Shown here piece by piece: positions 58,073-64,000 of a stretch of 64,000 nucleotides of DNA; positions within the stretch are counted from its first letter, which is position 1, and each line of letters begins with the position of its first letter. The position numbers were made by a program, and so were the translations under genes. The notes under the pieces are model-generated. The model did no database searches. It was not told where the DNA came from and saw only the letters and a list, made by a program, of their open reading frames with translations. The stretch is from Neorhizobium petrolearium (GTDB lineage: Bacteria > Pseudomonadota > Alphaproteobacteria > Rhizobiales > Rhizobiaceae), in contig NZ_JAGGJW010000007.1 in the NCBI RefSeq assembly GCF_017873175.1, forward strand, positions 124,001 through 188,000, read 5' to 3'.

Positions 58073-58714
58073 TCAGGCTATCCGGCGAAACATCGGGGCG
58101 ATCACCTCGACCATGCGGGTGATGACGATTTCGGGATCGTCGAGGTTCATCCGGTAGTTGGTCAGCACTTCGGTGCGCGACCGGCTTCGGGTGACCTGCG
58201 AACGAATTCCAAGGGCGCAATTGAGCCGCCAGCCGATATCGACCTCGTCGAGCCAGGGTGCTATCCGCTTCAGGTGCGGGATGAAAGCCCGATGATGCTC
58301 CACATTGTCGATGATACGGCGATAATGCGGAGCCTGCTCCCGGTGTGTCTTCGCCATTGAGGTGAAGTGGGACAGAACCGGGTAGCTGGAGGTCGGGTCG
58401 AGGCTCCAACGGATTGAGGGGCCGACGAGCGCTGCGATGACTTCTTCGAGATTAGGCGGATGGGGCGCCCTGCGGTCGACAGCCTTCTGAAGCAGGCGAA
58501 GCCGCTCGGCATTCAGCCGGCGATAAACTCGTTCCGCGACGGCGGCAACCAGTTCCTCCTGCGAGCCGAAATGATAGGCAATGGCGGAGGGCGTTGCGTT
58601 CGCCTCGATGGCAATGCGCCGCGCAGTCAGATCCTCCAGGGCTTCGGCTTCGCAAAGCAGATGCTCGCAGGCATCCATCAGCCTCATGGCGGTAAGATTG
58701 GCGCGGCCGTGCAT
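58073..58714 (-). CDS. TetR-family transcriptional regulator
   Basis: 213 residues with an N-terminal TetR helix-turn-helix (MDACEHLLCEAEALEDLTARRIAIEANATPSAIAYHFGSQEELVAAVAERVY) and an all-helical C-terminal ligand domain (WSLDPTSSYPVLSHFTSMAKTHREQAPHYRRII). It is upstream of, and co-directional with, the phosphoesterase-importer unit, so that unit is its likely target. The ligand is unknown. Confidence 0.9.
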   Translation of the reverse strand: MHGRANLTAMRLMDACEHLLCEAEALEDLTARRIAIEANATPSAIAYHFGSQEELVAAVAERVYRRLNAERLRLLQKAVDRRAPHPPNLEEVIAALVGPSIRWSLDPTSSYPVLSHFTSMAKTHREQAPHYRRIIDNVEHHRAFIPHLKRIAPWLDEVDIGWRLNCALGIRSQVTRSRSRTEVLTNYRMNLDDPEIVITRMVEVIAPMFRRIA

Positions 58715-58850
58715 GAACGATCACCCTCGACTGCGCCAGCTTAGGCATGGTTTGTGTAGGGTCGATGACAGCGAAGCGTCATGCTGGTATCTGAAGTGGA
58801 ACTTTAGCTCTCCGCCGCTATTCATTCTGACAAGAGCTTTCGAGGATCTT

Positions 58851-59459
58851 GTGAAATCAAGCATTCGACTTCATTGGCTGGCCGGTTATCTGTTGTTGGC
58901 GCCGCTACCCGCTTTGGGGCAAGCCACCTGGCAACCGATCGAACAGATACAGACCTATCCGATCACCGGCGATTCCGGAATCGACCTTTATGCCTCGATC
59001 GGACAGCGGGGGCCCAAAGTGGGCAGAGAGGTTCGCGCCATCGCGCATACCAATTTCAAACTCACCTGGACGCGAAAATACGAACCGCAACCTGGCGGCG
59101 CCTGCACCCTGGTTTCAGCAAAGCCGAAGCTGATCATCATTTATCTGTTGCCGAGGCCTGCTTCGCCGCTTTTGCCGGATCTCAAGCGGAAATGGGATAT
59201 CTTCATCGCCGGTGTCCGCAAACACGAACAGGTCCACGGTGTCATCATCGTCGACATGGTGAGGGAGATCGAGCGGGTTAGCGTCGGCCTGAGCGCCACC
59301 AATGATCCCAAATGTTCCAAGGTGAGGGCTGATTTGCAGGCGAAACTCGGCGAGATTTCCAAGGCGCAACGAAAGCGCAGCAGCGATTTCGACCGAATGG
59401 AGATGAGCGAGGGCGGCAATGTCCACCAACTTATCCTCAATCTGGTGAACGGGCGCTGA
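58851..59459 (+). CDS. Secreted DUF922-like protein with HExxH motif
   Basis: 202 residues from the GTG at 58851, preceded by CGAGGATCTT; the longer frame upstream is unlikely because it lacks a signal. A signal sequence (HWLAGYLLLAPLPALGQA) leads. The core has HTNFKLTWTRKYEP, then WDIFIAGVRKHEQVHGVII, where HEQVH fits an HExxH zinc site. This resembles the DUF922 family of predicted secreted proteases. The 3' end overlaps an antisense TetR remnant. Function is not established. Confidence 0.72.
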   Translation: MKSSIRLHWLAGYLLLAPLPALGQATWQPIEQIQTYPITGDSGIDLYASIGQRGPKVGREVRAIAHTNFKLTWTRKYEPQPGGACTLVSAKPKLIIIYLLPRPASPLLPDLKRKWDIFIAGVRKHEQVHGVIIVDMVREIERVSVGLSATNDPKCSKVRADLQAKLGEISKAQRKRSSDFDRMEMSEGGNVHQLILNLVNGR

Positions 59460-59718
59460 GGCAGTCGCGGCGGGCTCCTTCCGCATCGGGTTGGCGGCCT
59501 GTACGATTAGCCTCCAGCGTGCGGATCTTGCGATAGGCCCGTTCCAGCACCGTGAGATAGAGACCTTCCTTGCTGCCAAAATAGTAATAGATCATCCGCT
59601 TCGAGGTGCGCATCTTTTCCGCGATCGCGTCGACACGTCCGCCAGCGAGGCCGTTGGTTGAAAATTCCTCCGTCGCGACATCGCGGATATCTTCCTGCGG
59701 GGCAGGAGACTTTTGGCT
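59437..59718 (-). pseudogene. Remnant of a TetR-family regulator
   Basis: On the minus strand a 94-codon open stretch without any usable start encodes a TetR DNA-binding domain: EDIRDVATEEFSTNGLAG, GRVDAIAEKMRTSKRMIYYYF, then GSKEGLYLTVLERAYRKIRTLEA. A TAG codon sits eight codons before the homology, and no ATG, GTG or TTG lies between. After about 60 residues the homology stops in unrelated sequence ending at a TGA within the DUF922-like gene. Both the start and the ligand-binding domain are gone, so it is a decayed fragment. Confidence 0.72.
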
Positions 59719-59808
59719 CTAGCGATCCTTGTCCGGCTCACTATAGTGGCCGGGCCGCGCTTCAGCGGCATGATCCTCCGCCCGCCAGAAACGCCCAAGG
59801 TAATTTCC

Positions 59809-60957
59809 ATGACGCTTGCCATTTCCGCCCAAGACATAGACGACAAGGCCCTGATCGAGGAGCTGAAACGCTGGGTCGAGATCGAGACCCCGACCTCCAA
59901 TGCTGAGGCTGTCAATCGGCTTGTCGATCGCGTCGAGACCCTGGGAAGGGAAGCCGGTCTTGATACGGAACGGCTGCCGGGCACGCTCGGCTTCGGCGAC
60001 ATCCTCGCGGTGCGCTCGCCGCGTCCGGCCGGCAGCAACGAAAAGACGGTGCTCATTCTCGCGCATCTCGATACGGTTCATGCCGTCGGCGTCATCAACA
60101 ATCAGCTTCCGCTGCGGCAGGATGGTGACAAGCTCTATGGCCCAGGCATCTATGATATGAAGTCGGGGGCGCTGATGGCGCTCGAAGCTATGAAACTTGC
60201 GGTCAGGAAGGGAAGCAAAATGCCGATCGACCTGATCTTCGTGCCGGACGAGGAAATGGGAAGCCTGTCTTCTCGTGCCTTCATGGAAACGGCGGCGAAG
60301 AATGCAGGCTATACTCTGGTGGTAGAGCCTGCGCGCGATGGCGGCAAGGTCGTTGTCGCCCGAAAGGGGGTCGCCATGTACGATATCACCGTGCAGGGAC
60401 GGGCCGCGCATGCGGGCGCGAGGCCGCAGGATGGACGCAGCGCTATCCGCTCCGCTGCGCGGCTGGTGCTGGAACTCGAGGCGCTCAACGACACAGGCCG
60501 TGGCGTCACGGTCACGGTCGGCACGATCCAGGGCGGCACGGGCCGCAACACGGTGCCGGCCGAATGCCGGCTACAGGTCGACGTCCGTGTGCCGAACGAT
60601 CAGGTCGCCGAGGAGATCACCGGCAGGATCGAAGCCATGAAACCTGTCGATCCGGACATCACCTTCGAGATTGCCGGCAAGATGAACCGGCCGCCCTTTG
60701 CTCAATCGGAGGAGGGGAAACGTTTGTTCGAAGCCGCGGCCAAGATTGCGAGCGACCTCGGCATTGCTCTGGAAGGCATGGCGACGGGTGGCGGGTCGGA
60801 CGGCAATTTCACGGCGGCTCTCGGCGTGCCGACCCTCGACGGCCTGGGGGCGGATGGCGCCGGACCGCATACGTTCAACGAGCATATTTTCCTGAGCAGC
60901 GTTGCGCCGCGCACGGCGCTGCTTGCCAATCTGATGATCTCACTCGAAGCGAAGTAG
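59809..60957 (+). CDS. M20-family metallopeptidase (carboxypeptidase G2-like)
   Basis: 382 residues from the ATG at 59809; further in-frame starts at 59713 and 59770 cross the TetR remnant. Two-zinc ligands and the catalytic Glu lie in LILAHLDTVHAVG, GPGIYDMKSG and PDEEMGS, with FNEHIFLSS at the end. The dimerisation domain AHAGARPQDGRSAI is complete. No signal peptide is seen, so it is cytoplasmic. CPG2 relatives cleave C-terminal glutamate from folates and peptides, or act on acylated amino acids; substrate unknown. Confidence 0.9.
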   Translation: MTLAISAQDIDDKALIEELKRWVEIETPTSNAEAVNRLVDRVETLGREAGLDTERLPGTLGFGDILAVRSPRPAGSNEKTVLILAHLDTVHAVGVINNQLPLRQDGDKLYGPGIYDMKSGALMALEAMKLAVRKGSKMPIDLIFVPDEEMGSLSSRAFMETAAKNAGYTLVVEPARDGGKVVVARKGVAMYDITVQGRAAHAGARPQDGRSAIRSAARLVLELEALNDTGRGVTVTVGTIQGGTGRNTVPAECRLQVDVRVPNDQVAEEITGRIEAMKPVDPDITFEIAGKMNRPPFAQSEEGKRLFEAAAKIASDLGIALEGMATGGGSDGNFTAALGVPTLDGLGADGAGPHTFNEHIFLSSVAPRTALLANLMISLEAK

Positions 60958-60959
60958 AT

Positions 60960-61703
60960 CTATGCCGGCAGCTTGATGTCAAGCGAGTTGCGAATGCGGC
61001 CTTTGCCGATCTCGATGACGTGCCGCATGGCGATGATTGCCTTTTGCGGGTCGCGTGAGGCAATGGCGTGCGCGATCCTGAGGTGATTGGAGGCGACTTC
61101 ATCGATCATCTCGGGTGAGGATGCCGGTGATGAGAGCTGGAAGGATATTGCCAGCGCCGCCTCGATCAGCGCGCTTGCCGAGCGCATGAACGGATTGCCG
61201 GACATGCGGGCGATGGCGAGGTGGAATTCCAGGTCCACCTTGGCGATGGTTTCCGGCGTATGCGCGAGATTGTCGAATTTCGCTGCAATCGCATAAAGTG
61301 CGACGATATCGTCACTCGTGGCCCGTATTGCCGCTGCGGCGGCGGCTGCCGGCTCCAGAGCCATACGCATTTCCGCAAGATGTTCGATGAACTCGAAATC
61401 GAGGCCTGATTCGAAGCGCCAGCCGAGCACGTCCGAATCGAAGAAATTCCAGCTCGCCTTATCCAGCACGCGGGTGCCGACCTTGGCTTTGGGCTCTACC
61501 AGGCGTTTTGCGGCGAGCGTCTTCATGGATTCGCGCAACACCGTGCGGGAGACACCGAAGCGAGCGGAAAGTTCCGCATCACCTGGCAGCAATGAGCCTT
61601 CCGGTATCTTGCCGGATACGATGCCGCGGCCGAGTTCCGCCACCACATGTGCGTGGTTGCTGCGGCGCTTTCGCCCACTGATCGTGGTTTCCAGAAGACC
61701 CAA
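60960..61703 (-). CDS. FadR-subfamily GntR regulator of the Ytf-type transporter
   Basis: 247 residues starting at TTG 61703, with AAGGGGG five bases upstream. It has a GntR winged helix (VSGKIPEGSLLPGDAELSARFGVSRTVLRESMKTLAAKRLV) and an FCD helical domain (VDLEFHLAIARMSGNPF). It begins immediately after the stop of the YjfF-like permease, so it is the last gene of that operon. It probably represses the transporter in the absence of the sugar or its acid. Confidence 0.9.
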   Translation of the reverse strand: MGLLETTISGRKRRSNHAHVVAELGRGIVSGKIPEGSLLPGDAELSARFGVSRTVLRESMKTLAAKRLVEPKAKVGTRVLDKASWNFFDSDVLGWRFESGLDFEFIEHLAEMRMALEPAAAAAAAIRATSDDIVALYAIAAKFDNLAHTPETIAKVDLEFHLAIARMSGNPFMRSASALIEAALAISFQLSSPASSPEMIDEVASNHLRIAHAIASRDPQKAIIAMRHVIEIGKGRIRNSLDIKLPA

Positions 61704-62690
61704 TCAAACCCCCTTCAGCCGGCCCTCGGCCAGCTTCCTGTTTGAATACCAGATGATCGCACGCTGCAAGACGATGAAGACGAAGAGCAGGAAGCCGATA
61801 ACGATTTTCGTCCACCAGGACGACAAGGTGCCATCAAAGACAATGTAGGTTTGGATCAGTCCCTGGATCAAGATCCCCACGAACGTGCCTGCGACGAGGC
61901 CGACGCCGCCCGTCAGCAGCGTACCGCCAATGACGACGGCTGCAATCGCATCGAGCTCGACGCCGACTGTCGCCAGGGAATAGCCGGACGAGGTGTAGAG
62001 CGTGTAGGCAATGCCGGCGAGGCCGGAAAGAAAGCCCGAAAGTGCATAGATGCCGACGGTCGTTGAACCCACCGACACACCCATCAGTTCCGCCGATTGC
62101 TGGTTCCCGCCGATCGCATAGACATTGGCGCCGAAACGGGTGCGTCCGGCGATTAAAGTGCCGATGATGAAAACCAGCAGCATCAGCATGGCAAGCGCGG
62201 TCAACCGGCCGCCTCCCGGAAACCGGTAATAGAAGCCCTGGATGGTGTCGATAAAGGGGTGCGAGATCGGCACGGATTCGGTCGAAATCAGATAGGCGGC
62301 ACCGCGCGCGAGAAACATGCCGGCGAGTGTGACGACAAAGGGTGGTATGCCGAGATAACGGATCATGGCGCCCATCAGACTGCCGAAGAGTGTCGAGATG
62401 ACCAGGACGGCCACGAAGGCGGTAAGCGGATGAACTCCCAGCGTGCCGACCATGACTGCCACGAATACGCTGGTGAAGGCGATCACCGAACCGATCGACA
62501 AGTCGATCCCTCCGGACAGGATTACGAAGGTCATACCGACAGCGGCGATCCCGAGAAAGGCGTTATCGGTAAGCAGATTGCCGATCACGCGTGTCGACAG
62601 CATGTTCGGGAATTGCAGGACGCAGAGCGCATAGGCGATGACGAAAATGCCGAGCGTGGCGACAAAAGGGAGGTTGCGGGTGTGGATCAT
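61704..62690 (-). CDS. Sugar ABC permease (YjfF type)
   Basis: 328 residues from the ATG at 62690, overlapping the previous gene's stop by 4 bp. It has about ten membrane helices of the BPD_transp_2 (RbsC/YjfF) kind, with GMTFVILSGGIDLSIGSVIAF, GNQQSAELMGVSV and the GG-rich DAIAAVVIGGTLLTGGVG. In E. coli the equivalent partner of YtfT imports galactofuranose. Here it is next to YtfT and YtfR homologues, so a furanose-type sugar is possible. Confidence 0.9.
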   Translation of the reverse strand: MIHTRNLPFVATLGIFVIAYALCVLQFPNMLSTRVIGNLLTDNAFLGIAAVGMTFVILSGGIDLSIGSVIAFTSVFVAVMVGTLGVHPLTAFVAVLVISTLFGSLMGAMIRYLGIPPFVVTLAGMFLARGAAYLISTESVPISHPFIDTIQGFYYRFPGGGRLTALAMLMLLVFIIGTLIAGRTRFGANVYAIGGNQQSAELMGVSVGSTTVGIYALSGFLSGLAGIAYTLYTSSGYSLATVGVELDAIAAVVIGGTLLTGGVGLVAGTFVGILIQGLIQTYIVFDGTLSSWWTKIVIGFLLFVFIVLQRAIIWYSNRKLAEGRLKGV

Positions 62691-63721
62691 CGCGCCGTTC
62701 CTTCGGCCTCCTTGGTTGCGGCCTCCGGTTGCCGTCTGGCAGGCTTCATGAAGTGAAGCAAACTCAGGATCGTCGGCGACTGCAACGTCAGCACGATGAT
62801 GATGATGCCGGCCTTGATGATCAGGTTGAACTCCGGCGGGAAGCCAGAGACAAGGATGCCGGTATTGATCGACTGGATGATCAGCGCGCCGATCAGCGAA
62901 GCGGCGATCGAGAATCGCCCGCCGTTGAGCGAGGTGCCGCCGATGACGACGGCGAGAATGGCGTCGAGTTCCAGCCAGAGGCCGGCATTGTTGGCATCGG
63001 CACCCCGGATATCGGCAGTGACGATAAGGCCGGCAACGGCGGCGCAGATGCCCGAAACCGCGTAAACGAAGAAGAGCAGGAAGCGGGCGCGTACCCCGGC
63101 GAGAGTGGCTGCGCGGCGGTTGATGCCGGTCGCCTCTATCAGGAAGCCGAGTGCCGAGCGGCGCACCAGCAGGCCGATGAGCAGGCCCGCACCCACCCAG
63201 AGATAGATGGGGATCGGAATGCCTGCGAAGGAGCCGGATCCGAGGGCAGCAAAGGTATCGTTGTTGAAGGTGAGGATAACGCCTTCTGTAATGAGTTGAG
63301 CAACGCCGCGACCGGCGACCATCAGGATCAGGGTGGCAATGATCGGCTGGATATCGAGTATCGCCACCAGGACGCCATTCCAGAGCCCGCAAAGGAGACC
63401 GACACCCAGCGAGATCAGGATGACGGCCGGCAGCGGATAGTCCTTGCTGATGAGTGTCGCTGCGACCGCGCCGCAGATGGCGATGACCGCGCCGATCGAA
63501 AGGTCGATACCGCGTGTTGCGATAACGAGTGTCATGCCGATTGTCAGCAACGCGACTGGCGCGGCGCGCACGAGGATGTCGATCAGGCTGCCGTAAAGGC
63601 GGCCGTTCTGGACGGATATCGTCAGGAAGCCCGGCGCGATTGCGGTGATCAGAGCGAGGATGATGGCCAGCGCGATGAACTGAGGAGCGAGACGGCGCAG
63701 GCGGCGGGTTACGCGATACAT
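62687..63721 (-). CDS. Sugar ABC permease (YtfT type)
   Basis: 344 residues with about ten membrane helices and the family motif IGMTLVIATRGIDLSIGAV, then NRRAATLAGVRARFLLFFVYAVSG and ILAVVIGGTSLNGGRF. It overlaps the ATPase stop codon by 1 bp and the next permease gene by 4 bp. It forms the heteromeric channel with the YjfF-like protein. Confidence 0.9.
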   Translation of the reverse strand: MYRVTRRLRRLAPQFIALAIILALITAIAPGFLTISVQNGRLYGSLIDILVRAAPVALLTIGMTLVIATRGIDLSIGAVIAICGAVAATLISKDYPLPAVILISLGVGLLCGLWNGVLVAILDIQPIIATLILMVAGRGVAQLITEGVILTFNNDTFAALGSGSFAGIPIPIYLWVGAGLLIGLLVRRSALGFLIEATGINRRAATLAGVRARFLLFFVYAVSGICAAVAGLIVTADIRGADANNAGLWLELDAILAVVIGGTSLNGGRFSIAASLIGALIIQSINTGILVSGFPPEFNLIIKAGIIIIVLTLQSPTILSLLHFMKPARRQPEAATKEAEGTAR

Positions 63722-64000
63722 CAGGCGGCCTCCGTGTGGGCGGATGCGGCGATCGCCTGCATGATGTTGTCGGCGGTCACCTGATCGCCGGCGAGTTCCG
63801 CGATGTGGCGCCGATCGGAGAGCACGATGACGCGATGGGCGACAGCCGTCAGTTCCTCCAACTCGGAGGAGATCACGACGAGCGACATGCCTTGGGCGCA
63901 GAGCCGCTCGATCATCTTCAGGATTTCCGCATGCGCTCCGATGTCGATGCCGCGTGTCGGCTCATCGAGAATCAGGAGTCGCGGTTCGGTCGCCAGCCAA
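63721..64000 (-). CDS. Sugar ABC ATP-binding protein (YtfR/RbsA type), C-terminal part
   Basis: The window shows only the last 93 residues or so of a two-domain sugar ATPase; the coding frame is open to base 64000. The Walker B LLILDEPTRGIDIGAHAEI and the D-loop are present, then VISSELEELTAVAHRVIVLSDRR as in RbsA-type second domains. It heads the minus-strand transporter unit; the binding-protein gene should be beyond the window. Confidence 0.88.
   Translation of the reverse strand, partial: WLATEPRLLILDEPTRGIDIGAHAEILKMIERLCAQGMSLVVISSELEELTAVAHRVIVLSDRRHIAELAGDQVTADNIMQAIAASAHTEAA

Noticed and set aside
58581..58850. 90-codon upstream extension of the DUF922-like gene
   Set aside because: It runs over the start of the TetR gene; the GTG at 58851 gives a proper signal peptide and has a ribosome-binding site.

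Overview
The window is 64 kb of GC-rich DNA packed with catabolic genes and transporters. It looks like Rhizobiaceae (Rhizobium, Agrobacterium, Ensifer and relatives). The evidence is an uronate-oxidation gene set laid out as in Agrobacterium, a RIME-type intergenic mosaic element, a second rhizobial palindromic repeat, a PmtA-like methyltransferase, and TRAP, Dpp, Ugp and Ytf-type importers each in its own operon. The transporter density and the extra groESL suggest a secondary replicon or an accessory arm of a chromosome, but this is inference. I see no tRNA, rRNA, CRISPR array, prophage or insertion sequence.

Layout. 1-3.6 kb: an M20 carbamoylase (cut by the window edge), a DUF917/S-methyl-thiohydantoin desulfurase-type protein and a divergent urocanase, read here as the lower part of an ergothioneine or S-methyl-ergothioneine (thiourocanate) degradation route. 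3.6-8.6 kb: TonB siderophore receptor, AraC regulator and ABC exporter. 8.9-11.8 kb: a small acidic protein, a CIRCE-like element, groES-groEL and an unnamed protein. 12-15.8 kb: a YehZYXW/OsmU-type osmoprotectant importer. 15.8-28.5 kb: a long minus-strand cell-wall recycling unit (murA paralog, BadF-type amino-sugar kinase, murQ, peptide importer dppABC-DF, beta-lactamase-like serine hydrolase, anmK, DMT exporter), with a divergent MurR/RpiR regulator and two matching palindromes. 28.6-29.2 kb: PmtA-like methyltransferase ending inside a repeat. 29.3-42.3 kb: a sugar/aldonate catabolic island (KDPGal aldolase, two KDGal kinases, two enolase-superfamily enzymes, an IclR-SMP-30 fusion, a complete MalK/UgpC-type sugar importer, an SDR and a DHDPS-family protein), with matching IclR-type palindromes at two promoters. 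42.3-42.8 kb: msrA and a terminator.

42.9-52.1 kb: the whole oxidative uronate pathway (Udh, galactarolactone isomerase Gli, cycloisomerase Gci, dehydratase KdgD, alpha-ketoglutarate semialdehyde dehydrogenase) with a TRAP transporter and a FadR-type regulator. 52.1-53.9 kb: an HtrA-like protease without a signal peptide and a tyrosine phosphatase. 53.9-58.7 kb: a Ugp-like importer lacking its own ATPase, a metallophosphoesterase and a TetR regulator. 58.8-61 kb: a secreted HExxH (DUF922-like) protein, a broken TetR remnant and an M20 peptidase. 61-64 kb: a FadR-type regulator and a YtfT/YjfF/YtfR-type sugar importer that runs off the end.

The three items most worth a second look are the urocanase homologue with alanine in place of the signature cysteine, the IclR-lactonase fusion with an internal ribosome-binding site and start, and the catalytically intact MurA paralog that heads a muropeptide-recycling operon.
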